Assembly (NCBI GenBank): GCA_026826555.1
Contig: JAKSZT010040190.1
Coordinates: forward strand, 902,596-966,595
From: Tolypeutes matacus
Taxonomy: Eukaryota > Chordata > Mammalia > Cingulata > Chlamyphoridae
Direction: 5' to 3'
Length of the DNA: 64,000 nucleotides
Numbering within the stretch: the first letter of the stretch is position 1; every line of letters starts with the position of its first letter. This document shows, in pieces, positions 12,101-22,299 of this stretch. The notes under the pieces were generated by a model that was not told the DNA's origin, did no database searches, and worked only from the letters and a program-made list of their open reading frames with translations. The translations under genes were made by a program, and so were the position numbers.

Positions 12101-14529
12101 TGGGCTTCACAAAGCAGGTTGTCTAGGCGAGATCCTTTGCTGAGGAGCAGGTTGTGTGTTGGCTGGCATCCTGCAACACGCCGTGTGTCTTGGGAATCTG
12201 CACGCACGTCCAGAGCACTTGAGAGAATGCCTTGGAACATCCATCCATTTCTGATGCAGTGTTTTCATGTTGTTCTCATTAACAGTCCTAGAGTTTAAAC
12301 TCTTCAGTTGACAAGAGTTCCACCATCTGTGGAATATTCTGGCTGCTGTACAGATTCTGCCTTATTTCCTTCATAGCACTTACCACTGTCTGCAGTTCTA
12401 TTACTGATTTGTTGATTTGCCATCTTCTCTACGAGAAATGTGAGCTCCGCTGAAGCAAGGATTTTGTCTCCCTGATGGCTCTATCCCCAGTGCCTGTAAC
12501 ACTGGCTCACATAGGAGGGCTCCATAAATATGTGTTAAACGAATGGGGAACCAGTTATTACCAAACATAAATACTGGTGAAATCTTATTTACTATATCCA
12601 AGCTTGGTAAGGAAACCTTCCTGCCATTGTGTTTGAAAGTTCCCTTTTAGTTTCAGTCTCAAAATTAAGTTGATCAGTGATAGGCAAATAAAGTAACTGT
12701 CAATGAATCTATCTTTTAGATGACGCTTAAAGAAATTGGATGAAGTCTGTAGAATTCATACTGTCCAAAAGATAATTCTCACCTCTGTCTGGTAAAGGCT
12801 GGCATCCCAGAGATTCGTGCTTGAGCAGAGCCTTCGTGGGCTGCAGCTCGTTACTTTGTGACCTCTGGGCTGGCGTCCGCAGTGCCATCTTGCAATAAAG
12901 TAATTCTTGTCCCCAGTCACTGCCTGGAACCTAGAAGTCATTCATTTATTTTTATTTCCATTTATTTATCAAATACTTGTATAGCGCTATGTGCCTATCA
13001 CTGTTTCTAAGAGCTTTACAAATATTAACTCATCTAACACAGACAACAAGTAGGTCCTATAATTATCTTCATTTTACTGATGAGGAAACCAAGGCACAGA
13101 GGATATAAGAAACTTGCCCGGGGTTACCAGCTAGTAAGTGGCAATGCTAGGATGACAGAATGGCTCCAGGTCCATGCTTTTACAGCACTACTCTAAGCTT
13201 ACTCCTTGCATATATTTTTGCATTTATGAAAATCCTTTGGGAAATGGTGCTAATACTAATATCTTTTTTTTTTCCCTGAAAAAGGAGGATAATAATTTCT
13301 AGCTTAGGATTTGGGGAACCAGTAAATAAGATCACAGTATGTGATTCCCTAACACAGGACCTAGAATATGGTATGTCCTCATTACATACAGGTTTCTTTC
13401 TAGACATCTACGGTTAAATTACAGTTTTCAAGTCTCATGATCATGAAGTCATGTGCAGGTCAGAATTTCCCGTGTGCTCTGTGAAGTAAGAAGAGCCCAC
13501 AGCTAACAGACCTGACATGACCTTCCACTGTTGCAGCGCACAGGCACAGTGGGGCCAAATCTAGAGCCTTGGTCTCCTGGTCACACATTCTGTGAGGGAA
13601 CATGCTCAAGGGCACAGGATGACGCAAAGAGAAAACAGTCTAAGCTCTGAGTGAGGTCCAGCATTTCCTTCCATGGTGAAGGCAGGCAGCAAACTAAGGT
13701 GGGACAGGCAGCACCAGGACTTTGTCACCGACAGGGACTGCTGATGTTTTCACATCACACTACGACCAGGCAAGGATGGTCAAAGTCATTAGTGCTTAGG
13801 AACGCGAGGAAATTACCAGTTATTAGAGCTGCCCCTAGATACGAACATCTAGTGCATTAATAAGAAGGCATAAATAACTTTATCACACATTTGTTCAACA
13901 TTTCACTGTTTCAATATTATTGATTTCCTTTGTAATCCTATATTTTTAGCTTTACGTATTTCAAAATATTCCAGGAAGGGGTCTAAAGAGGTTCATGTTA
14001 CAAGAGGAAAGAGAAGCCCCGGATCTGAAGGAATGCCCCTCACTCGCTGTCGGGATTTCGGGAAGCCACAGCGCAGAGCCCTGAGACCCCCGCCTCGGCG
14101 CTCTACCTGCGGCGTCGGCTCATCCCGCCGCCTCTCCAGATGCTCCAGCAGAGCCACCACCTCCTCGCCGCTCTCGGGGTGCTGCCCCCGCACCCAGCTC
14201 TGCAGCTCTCGCGGCAGGATGCTCAGGAACTGCTCCAGCACCAGCAGCTCCAGGATCTGCTCCTTGGTGCGCAGCTCGGGCAGCAGCCACCGCCTGCAGA
14301 GCTCCCGGAGCCGGCTCAGCGCCTCGCGGGGCCCCGCAGCCTCCGGGTACCGGAAGCCCCGGAAGCGCCGGCGGGAGCGCTCGGGGCCCGGCCCGGGGCC
14401 GCCCCGCGCGGCAGCGGCCTCCGCACAGGCGGCGGCCTCCTCCTCCTCCACCTTTATGACTAGAAGCCCCATCTGGTTCTCTGCGGATTGGGCCTCTAGG
14501 GATGCACCCTCCCTCGATTCTCTAGCCAT
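8290..14529 (-). CDS. ZKSCAN3: ZKSCAN3: SCAN-KRAB-C2H2 zinc-finger transcription factor, whole coding span
   Basis: Five coding exons join in frame on the minus strand: 14529-14107, 12930-12783, 11646-11564, 10208-10085 and 9155-8290 (exon phases 0, 1, 0, 1). They give 1644 nt including the stop, or 547 residues, close to the roughly 538 of human ZKSCAN3. Order of parts: acidic N-terminus, SCAN domain (about residues 53-135), linker, divergent KRAB box (about 219-259), then seven C2H2 fingers (about 322 to the C-terminus), five contiguous and two after a spacer of about 30 residues. The family is nuclear; SCAN mediates dimerisation with other SCAN proteins, and human ZKSCAN3 is known as a repressor of autophagy and lysosome genes. 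All internal junctions are GT-AG. No stop or frameshift is seen, so the gene looks functional. It lies tail-first toward the left edge, with ZSCAN31 behind it on the opposite strand. Confidence 0.93.
10085..10208 (-). CDS. ZKSCAN3: ZKSCAN3 exon 5: KRAB box
   Basis: A 124-nt exon, the usual length for the KRAB exon of this family, bounded by acceptor 'gtcatttcag' and donor 'gtaagg'. It reads '[19 protein letters not shown]' and ends in I-S-L plus the first base of Gly. KRAB boxes usually recruit TRIM28. This one is divergent, as in human ZKSCAN3: the usual F-x-D-V start is M-E-D-V, and the L-Y-R motif is kept as N-L-Y-R. Confidence 0.9.
11564..11646 (-). CDS. ZKSCAN3: ZKSCAN3 exon 4: linker
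   Basis: This 83-nt exon has acceptor 'tttcatcttag' and donor 'gtgagt'. With the carried base it encodes V-L-Q-V-P-G-L and ends A-A-R-L-T-P-E-S-Q, which matches the end of the same linker in the human protein. A second AG lies nine bases further in; the outer one is chosen because it alone keeps the frame from exon 3. Confidence 0.87.
12310..12545 (+). repeat. L2 3' end
   Basis: It contains the typical order 'ttcatagcactta', 'gagctcc', 'ctatccccagtgcctg' and an ending 'gtgttaaacgaatgg'. It lies within ZKSCAN3 intron 3. Confidence 0.7.
12783..12930 (-). CDS. ZKSCAN3: ZKSCAN3 exon 3: linker
   Basis: This 148-nt exon has acceptor 'gacttctag' and donor 'gtgaga'. It reads [11 protein letters not shown] at its start and [14 protein letters not shown] near its end, which matches the linker I remember from human ZKSCAN3 between the SCAN domain and the KRAB box. 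It enters in phase 0 and leaves one base of the next codon, which is completed by exon 4. It has no known domain. Confidence 0.88.
12960..13190 (-). repeat. MIR
   Basis: The reverse MIR core is clear: 'cattttactgatgaggaaac', then 'ggcacagagg' and 'gtaagtggcaatgc'. It lies within ZKSCAN3 intron 2. Confidence 0.8.
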
Positions 14530-14591
14530 CCTGGGCCAAGGTGGGGCTCAGACGTCACTCTAGCAGGGAGCTGCGTTTCTGTGGAAGATTC
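14107..14591 (-). CDS. ZKSCAN3: ZKSCAN3 exon 2: start codon and SCAN domain
   Basis: The exon follows an acceptor reading 'ccacctttcag' and has 62 nt of 5' UTR before the ATG at 14529-14527. The 141 coding codons end in CAG at the donor 'gtagag'. The SCAN core is seen from '[20 protein letters not shown]' through '[17 protein letters not shown]' to the 'HPESGEEVV' motif. Between the acidic 'VKVEEEE' and the SCAN core is an alanine/glycine/proline-rich stretch (about residues 32-50) that looks longer and more GC-rich than in other mammals I can recall. The exon is itself CpG-dense. An open frame on the plus strand across it is a shadow caused by the GC content. Confidence 0.93.
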
Positions 14592-15664
14592 CTGAAAGGT
14601 GGGAAATCATTATTAGCCAGTAAAACTGCAAGCGGGTCCCCTCCCCGCATGCCCAGGGTCCCTACACCCCACGTTCAAGTGCATACGCAGCTTCATGCGC
14701 TGTTCCACCCCAACCCTGAATCCAGAGTAAGCACCCTAAAGGATGTACTGGGAGTGGGGCTGGACACCCTAGACCCCCAGCCTAATTGGGAGAAAAGTTG
14801 AGACTGGCAAAGAAGACCTTCGGTGGGGACCCAGGCCACGTCCTGGACTCTCTAGGAAGCCCCTTGCAATTACTGGATTTGTCCCACTGGCAACCAGATC
14901 TGCGGTTGACAGGTGGTCTCTACAGATTCCTGCCCTAATCCTCAGGACTTTGAATGAGATCTCAGGCCCAGACTGCAAAGAACTACATTCTACCAGCAGC
15001 CTCAGTGAGCCTGCAAGCAGCCTGCTCCAGATCCTCCCGCGAGCGCCCAGCCCAGCTGGCACCTTGGCCTCAGCCCTGCAACACCTGAGCAGGATCCTCA
15101 GCCGAGCCTCCAGAAGCAGAAAACGGCAGGTGGATGCAGTGTGAGCGGATAAACTCGTTATGTAGCAATGAGAAACTAGTATCAGGCCCTTATGGGCGGT
15201 CAAGGGGCTGCAGTGAGGGGAAGGAGAACGAAAAAATGGTAGAAGTAGGCCCGAATCTTTAAAACCTGGACTCTGACGTGAGGCCTGGCCAAACAGCTGG
15301 CATGAAAGTGACACTAAAGTTCTGCTAGAAAGAAGGGCTTCTCCAGAGTCCTGAGCTTTGGGCTGGGGAGAGTCATGCTGGCCCTGGCCCCTGCCACCCT
15401 CTCTCCTCCCTCCAGCAGTCGACTCTAGTTCTCACCTCCCGCTCATCCTTCCGCACAGGGCAGACAGCAAATGGCCAAGGTCACTGAGACTGCTCCCGCA
15501 TAAGTTACCAGAGATGCACCCCCAGTTTCCACTTTCCGTGGCCTCTCAGGCAACCAGGCTGGTCTGATGTCCACTTCCGGAAACCCTCTTGCCCCTGCCT
15601 TCAGGGACCCCGTTCTCTCCTGCATTCCTTCTTTCTGTCTTCCCCAGCCCCCCTGGGGCACAGA

Positions 15665-15870
15665 CTCTCAAACCAGGCTGCGTGACTTCATGAGCCTGGC
15701 TCTACTGCTTGCCATCTGGTTGACCTGGTGAGTTACTTAACCTCTCAGTGCCTCCCTTTCACCATCTGCCAATGGGGATAGTAGTAGTAGGTGTGGCTGT
15801 TGTGAGCATTACGTGAAATGCTGTGTGGCGTGCTTGGAACAGTGCCCGGCCTGTCCGTGTCGCTTGCTGG
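15665..15870 (+). repeat. MIR
   Basis: The MIR core is visible: 'gagttacttaacctctcagt', 'ccaatggggatagtagtag', ending 'gcttggaacagtgccc'. Confidence 0.75.
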
Positions 15871-17216
15871 CCTTTCTCTTACATGTGGGTAGGCTCTGGG
15901 GCTCTATTCGTGACCCTTTCCTCTGTCCACATTCTTCCTCTAGAACCATCTTTAACTGCCTGCAAGATTTTAATTCACATTTCTAGAATGAAGACTCCCT
16001 ACCCCTATCCTGAGCTGCCTTGCAGACAGTGCTAACTGGAAATCTTGCAAACAAATTCCATTCTTCCCTCCTCATCTATTCCTTCCCCAGTATGGCATTC
16101 TCCAGAAACAGCAACAGCACCCACTGGGATCCTCAGAAACTTCTTCGATCCTTTCTTCATATTCAGTTGCCATATTGGATCACCTGGTCCCATCCCTTCC
16201 ACCCCTGGAATAGCTCTCAGATCTGATTCCCTTTCCCCATTTTCATGGGTATCACCATGGCCCAGTTTCCCTCTCTAAAAGGGGGATAAGAAAAGGAGCT
16301 ACCTCATGTGGTTATTATATTTGTAAAGCAGAACAGTCTGGTACCTGGGAAGTGCTTAATGAAATTTAGGGGATGGGGTTATAGATTTGTCCCCTCCAAT
16401 TTTTGGACAGACAGGTAAAAAAATTCCTCCCCAACACACCCTTAGCCACCACAAAGGGGGTAGGTTTAGGAAAGAGGGAGAGGGAGACACATATGCATAC
16501 ATGTATGATAAATGACACTTAAAATTACTTCCTTCCTGTCCTAAGCGGTTCCCAAAAGCCAGGGGAACTGGGTGGAACTGCCGACAAAGGGAAGGTGGCC
16601 CCAAGATTCCCTTTGAACCAGATGGGACTAAATTTTAGACCAGAAGTGATCACAAAGTTCTATTTGACTGGGCTGAGATGTCCGAAAGTCCTCTCTGCCC
16701 AGTGAAATGGAAGGGCTAGAAAACGCAAGGTTGATGGGAGTTACTAGGGAGAAAACTATTCCAAAACAGTATCTTCCTGAGCCTCCATTCCCCAGTCCGA
16801 CCTCTGCAGTTCAGAGGATGACAGGGAAAGATGGAACTTAGGAAATTGAGAGACCACATTGGTTGTTACAAACGAAAAATAATTCGTCCTAATGAGCTGC
16901 CACAGGGGACCTGAGCTCTGTACCTGAAGGTAGGCTGTGAAAATAAGTGAAGCTGCCTCCTCACGCTTCTAGAGCCAGCTACCCGTGTGCCGGAGAAATA
17001 TGGGAGCAAATTAAATGAAAGGTTTTCAAACTTTGACCTGAAAAATCTACTTCTACTTTATCGTACGTTAGCGTTATTGGGGAGCTTTTAAAACACCCTG
17101 ATACCTTGCCTGCAACCAAGATCAAAGAAATCAGAATCTCAGGCAACAATAACTTTAAAATTCCCTCGGTGATTCCACTGTGTTGCTGAGTTTGAGAACA
17201 AGTTAAAAGATACTAA

Positions 17217-17361
17217 GAGGGGGACGGATGTGGCTCAAATGGTTGGGCATCCGTCTCCCATATGGAGGGACCCAGGTTCGATACCCGGGACCTCCCGGTA
17301 AAAAAAATAAATAAATAAAAATAATTTCATTAAAAATAAATAAATAAATAAAAATAAAAAT
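17217..17361 (+). mobile_element. DAS-type tRNA-derived SINE, short copy
   Basis: A tRNA-like head ('ggatgtggctcaaatggttg' as the A-box region, 'ggttcgatacccggg' as the B-box region) is followed by an A-rich tail with taaa units. It is flanked by the exact 12-bp duplication AAAAGATACTAA (17205-17216 and 17362-17373). Confidence 0.9.
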
Positions 17362-17460
17362 AAAAGATACTAAAAAGAAGCAATCAGCCAAATCCAGAAT
17401 GTGAGACATTTTATAGGACAGAAGACCCAGAAATAAATGGTATTAAAAAAAAAGAGGGGG

Positions 17461-17876
17461 AGGGGGCGGATGTGGCTCAAATGGTTGGGCGTCCGTCTGC
17501 CATATGGAGGGACCTGGGTTTGATCCCCGGGACCTCCCAAAGGCGCATGGGCTGCCAGGCTCTTTGTGCCGGTGAGCTGTCGGGCCCCGGGAGCCATGCA
17601 GCAGGATGATGACGTAAGAGGGGAGAGACAAGACGAGATGCTCCAAAAGCTCCAGAAGCCAGGAGCTGAGGTGGCGCAGGCGGCAGAACACCTCTCTCCT
17701 ACGTCAGAGGTCTCCAGGATCGAATCCTGGTGAGGACTGGAGGAGGAGGATGAGAAGAGATGGCAGGAAACACACACAGAGAATTGCCCAGCAAATGGAC
17801 ACAAAACAGCAAATGGGGAAGGGAGTGTTTAAAATGGATAAAGTAAATAAATAAATTCTTTAAAAAAAAAAAAAAA
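17461..17876 (+). mobile_element. Dimeric tRNA-derived SINE with two heads
   Basis: The first head is 17461-17539 (B-box 'ggtttgatccccggg'). A second, different tRNA-like head is about 17661-17732, with 'gaggtggcgcaggcgg' and 'ggatcgaatcctgg'. A common body and a poly-A tail follow. The 13-bp duplication AAAGAGGGGGAGG flanks the whole unit (17451-17463 and 17877-17889), so both halves inserted together. Confidence 0.85.
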
Positions 17877-19109
17877 AAAGAGGGGGAGGAAAGGGGACTG
17901 TGAAAGTTCTTGAGAGTGAAGACCAAATGCAGTGGTAAACCTTATTTGCATTCCAATTGGGATTAAAAACAAACTTGAACACAATTATATTAAGGTACTG
18001 CTGTCAGTTTTGTTGAATGTGATAATGACACTGATTATGTTAAGAAGTAGTACTTGTCAGTGACCTGATATGACATCTGGGGGTTGCTTTAAAATACTCC
18101 AGTAGAAAGAAAGAGAAAGGGAGGAAGGGATGGAGGATAAGGAAAGAGGAAGGGAAGGGAAAGAAGAATGAAAGAAATCGCCTACTGAAACTGAGTAATG
18201 GGCATATTGGGAGTTCACCACAATGGTCTCTCTCTATTTTCATATATTGTTTCCAAATATTAAAATTAAACAAAATCCTACAGTACTTTCTTGCAAAATA
18301 ATCCAGTCCAAAGGGGCCAAGGGAGGTGAGAGAAAGGGCGATGTCCCAGTGCGGAGTGAGTCTAAAGCACAATTGAGGAGGGGTCCACAGGGAGGGAGGC
18401 TGGAGCAGGAAAATTTAACACTGACACATCATCACCTTCTAGTCCACAGACTCCATTCCAGTTTCATCACCTGAGCCCAACTATGTGCAGTGAGAAGGCA
18501 CCAGATTGACAGTTAAGTTACAAACAGGAAAGGTAATCAAATAAGAAACTCTGTTGAAGATAATGGGAGCCAGGTTTCTTACTGTCAGAGACAGAGTTAC
18601 AAACATGGAAAAGAGAAGGCTAGAAGGAAGTCCATGGTGTCGGACTGGAGTTAAGGGTTTCGGTGTGAACTCACGGTTTCCAATATTTATAGACACATGC
18701 AGAAATAAACATGGATGTGGGCATGAACACATACATACATGTATATATGCACCTGATCCACAGCCTAGGAGCCTCCTGGGGGTGCTAAAAAACTGGCAGA
18801 TGTAAAGCTCTGAGCATGACCCTGCTCTCTGTTCCTGCTAACAGGGAAAGGCACTTCCAAGTCTTGAAGCTCCTGTGAGTTTGAGCAGCACAACACGCAG
18901 CACAAACCAGTTTGGGCTTTTGCTTGAGACAGGCTCTTAAGAATTCCTTATCTTTCCCTCCAAAAATATAGGAAATCGTCCATTACAAAGATAACTCGAT
19001 AAATGACACTTAAAAATCAGAGAAACACAGTAACAAGAGCCAGCCACCAAGACCACCCACTGATGATAGTACATAGAAGTAACAGTAATAAAAATCAATA
19101 GCAAATCTC

Positions 19110-19330
19110 AGTTGCACTTACTCTGTGCCTGGTAAGTGCTTTACACATATTAACTCAGTCAATCCTCACAACCCAGTGAGTCAGGTGACATCATTTCCCC
19201 ATTATACAAAGCAGTGAAATGAGGCACAGGGAGGTTAAGGGACTGGCCAGAGGTCATGCCAATAAGCAACAGAGGCAAGATTCAAACCAGTCCGTCTGGC
19301 TCTAAAGTCCGGCCTTCTGTCTAGCACCAC
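19110..19330 (-). repeat. MIR
   Basis: The reverse MIR core is visible: 'ccccattatacaaagc', 'gaggcacagggaggttaag', 'gtctggctctaaagtccgg'. Confidence 0.8.
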
Positions 19331-19546
19331 AACAGTAATTTAAAGACCTCAGTACTGACCTTGTTCCAGGCAGAGCAAAAATTTCACGGCTCCCATTTTC
19401 AAGGCTTGTCTGGCCCAAGAGCCCCCAGACTCCAAACGCCCTGAGGTTCTGACCCAAACAACTGAAAATGTCCCTGGGCAGGGGGCACCCCCAGACCAAC
19501 TCCCTGCAGCCAGATAGCGCTCTCCCCTCTTGCACGGCCCGGCCCA

Positions 19547-19645
19547 GCGCGTGGACCTCCCTCCGGGGAGCCTGGGCTGCGGGGTCCCCGCGCNNNNNNN
19601 NNNCCCCGCGCGTGGACCTCCCTCCGGGGAGCCTGGGCTGCGGGG
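19547..19645. repeat. GC-rich 43-bp tandem repeat broken by a 10-N assembly gap
   Basis: A unit starting 'gcgcgtggacctccctccgg' runs 19547-19589 and starts again at 19590. It then meets the Ns at 19594-19603. The bases after the gap are the last four of a unit, followed by a further copy from 19608. The bases on both sides are in register, so the gap most likely hides part of a minisatellite. It lies in ZKSCAN3 intron 1, about 130-230 bp inside from the donor. Confidence 0.8.
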
Positions 19646-19775
19646 GGCTGGGGAGGGAGGGGCTCCTCCCCACACACACCCGTCCACACGCCCCTACGTG
19701 GACGCAAAGAACGGCAGGACCCGCCGGAGGACGGCGGGAGGAGCGCGGGCCGCCGCCGCCCGCGCCCCCACTCAC

Positions 19776-19920
19776 CGCAGACTCGCCGAGTCGCCGCAGC
19801 GCGCCCGCTCGCGCGGGGCGGGGCCAGGGCCGCTTCCGGGCCTCTCTAGCCAGCTCCGCGCCCGGCACTCGGTGGTTCGGCGGCGGCCCGCCCCCACGAC
19901 CCTCCCTCCTCCTCCTCTAG
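19776..19920 (-). promoter_or_regulatory. ZKSCAN3: ZKSCAN3 noncoding exon 1 and CpG-island promoter
   Basis: On the minus strand a strong donor, 'gtgagt' after CTGCG, lies at 19775-19770 inside a CpG island of about 19470-19920. Just upstream are a GC box ('ccccgcccc') and an ETS core ('ccggaag'). The position, 5.2 kb upstream of the acceptor of the first coding exon, fits a noncoding first exon of ZKSCAN3. The transcription start itself is not visible. Confidence 0.6.
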
Positions 19921-20439
19921 ACCATTGTTTTTCCGGCTGTAGCAGGGTTCCGAGCTCTGTTTATAGTTTGCTACATCTGCGGAAAGACAGAAGGGAGTAA
20001 TGAGAATTTAAATAATATTTGCTTGTATGGTCACAAAGAAACCCTGGAAACATGCGAGAGAATTAACAGCGGTTACCTGGGACAGGTGACCGGTTAGAAG
20101 CTGGGTGAAAAGGGCCAAGGGTGAGAGGAAGAGTGGTTCTCTACGCTTTTGAAAATATATTTTCAGTTTTAGAGCTGATTGCATTACCTAATTAAAACAT
20201 TAAATATAAATACTTAGCTATGTTTTAAGGAGTCTGTTGAATTGTTTCCATAGAAAACCCAAGATAATCTAACATTCAAGTTGTAACGATTAATGAACTG
20301 ATTTATCAAGGTGCATTGCCCATCACTTAGAAAATGTTATTTTTAAAAGATAGTTATAGGAAAAAAGAAATACATAAGATACTTTAATGGAAACATAAAA
20401 CCTTATTTATTAAGGAAAGAAGATGGTGGTGATATATAC

Positions 20440-20995
20440 CAGGTCTATGCAGAGGAAAATTCATTGTCATAAAGATTCCTTCATAAATTAATGCATAAAT
20501 TCAATGTAATGCCAATCAAAATCCCAAGTGTGTTCCATGGAACTTTAGTTGATTCTAAATTCTTAAGGAAGAATGAAAGACTGAAGAAGATCCAAGGAAT
20601 TTTTTGAGCAAATGAAGGAGGCACAGAAACCTACTCTACCTGATATAATCAATAATCAAACAGAAAAACTGACAAAGAATATGCCCAGGCAATTCACAGA
20701 AGACAAGTTTTGGATGGCCAATAAACATAAGTAAATATGCTTAACTCAGCAGTAAGTAGAGAAAGACAAATTTTAAACCATCCCCATACCTCAGCAAAAT
20801 GTTAGTCTTTCATATTGAAAGACATTTGCTGATTGGAATGTACAAAATTGGAAACTCTCACACAATGGTGTGAGTGTAAATTGGTACACACATCTTCGGA
20901 AGCAATTTCAAAATATATAGTAAACTTGAAGAAGATAATATACACATTGGCCCAGCAGTTTCAAATGATTTAACCTGTAGGAGTTATTGTACATA
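20440..20995 (+). mobile_element. Old L1 ORF2 relic
   Basis: It resembles L1 ORF2 sense sequence: 'caatgtaatgccaatcaaaa', 'acttttgg' type words, 'gaaactctcacacaatggtg' and 'ggcccagcagtttcaaatg'. Many stops break it. The flanking 19930-20430 shows nothing recognisable. Confidence 0.6.
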
Positions 20996-20999
20996 AATA

Positions 21000-21735
21000 A
21001 GAATGTTGACTTAGAGACTATCCCAGGCCAGTCAGAATTTTAGGTACTCAGGATACAATGGTGACAAAAAAGACAAAGATCTCTGCCCATATAGAGCTAA
21101 TATTCTAGTTGGGGTGGTAAAAATTAAACACTGAGTAGAATAAATACGTAAAGAAGAATGTTTTGTAGCAAAAGCAAAGAAGATACTTGATTAAAGCTAA
21201 AGGTCAAAAAAAAAAAAAAAAAGAATCTGGGGTTTGGTTTTGTGAGATATGAATATGATTAAGCCTTAAAAAAAAGAATGGAAGTGGATGAGTGCTATTG
21301 TAAAAGTAAATATATAGACAAAATAAAATCAGGGTAGAGAAACTAAAACATCCTGGAAGGGAAGGAGGTTAACTGCACTATCAAATAGGAAAGTCAGTGT
21401 AAGTCACGTTGAGGAGGCAACATTTTAGCCAGTATCTGAAGGAGGTGAGGGAGTTGCTCTTGTGCATATCTGAGGAGGGGTGTCCCTAGTAGAGGAAACA
21501 GCAAGGAGGCCAGTGTAGTTGAGGTGGAGTGAGCAAGGGGGAGAGTGTAGGAGAGGCAGTTAGGGAAGGAACAGGGCTAAAATCATGTAAGGCTCATGGG
21601 CCATTGCTTCCAAGTGAAATGGAGGTCTTTGCAGAGTTCTGAGGAAGAGGGTGGCATTCTGACTTATATGGTGGCTGTGGCTGCTCTACTGAGAAAATGT
21701 TGTAGGGTAGCAAGGGTAGTTTGCTAAAAGCTGCT
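21000..21735. other. Old interspersed repeat, family not named
   Basis: Words such as 'gaggccagtgtagttgaggt' and 'catgtaaggctcatgggcca' are typical of an ancient repeat that is common in mammals, but I cannot name it with confidence. No gene is seen. Confidence 0.4.
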
Positions 21736-22295
21736 GGGAACAATATACCGGAAATGTGCTGACTTTTACAATGGGGATTTATTAGGTTACCAGCTTAAGT
21801 GCTGAGGCTGTGAAAATGTCCAAATCATCATCAGAGATGCTGCCTCACTGAGGGTTGGCTGCTAGCTATCCTGGACTCCTGCCATGTGGCAAGGCACAAT
21901 GACAGCTCTGCTGGTCTCTAACTTCTCCTCCAGGCTCACTTTCTCCCTGAGCTCAGCTGTAGGTGACCAGGCACATGGCAGTGTCCTCTCCCTTCTCCTC
22001 CAAGCCTCGTTGCTAGGGCTGCTTCAGCTGCTCTGTCTGTGGCTTCTTCCCTCCCGGGTTTCTCTCTGAGCTCCTGGGTTCCTTCTCTCCATCTCTGCTA
22101 CTTTTTCTCTGTGTCTGAGGTTCTTTATTCCTCTCTTTATAGAGGACTCTTGTAAGACGATTAAGACCCACCCTACTGGAGCAATCTAATCAACCGACCC
22201 ATAACCGATTTAATCTAATCAAAGGTTCACAATAGTTTCAATATAAGAACATAATTTTCTGGGGTCCACATAAAAGACTCAAACCAATACACCAC
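21736..22295. mobile_element. LTR-like repeat related to family A
   Basis: It has the same plan as the family A LTRs (a 'gggatttattaggttacc' start, a CT-rich middle, and an ending in 'taatctaatcaaagg'), but the ends are diverged and I did not find a clean duplication. Confidence 0.5.
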
Positions 22296-22299
22296 CGCA

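Larger units (their letters stand above)
14592..19546. other. ZKSCAN3 intron 1: no gene; MIRs and SINEs
   Basis: No coding exon was found here. The stretch holds a MIR at about 15665-15870, a MIR end at about 16280-16360, two DAS-SINEs (17217-17361 and 17461-17876), a purine-rich GGAA/AAAG tract at about 18095-18180 and a MIR on the minus strand at about 19110-19330. The rest has no visible structure. Confidence 0.6.

Noticed and set aside
14033..14563. 176-codon frame opposite the ZKSCAN3 SCAN exon
   Set aside because: It is the antisense shadow of a confirmed coding exon.
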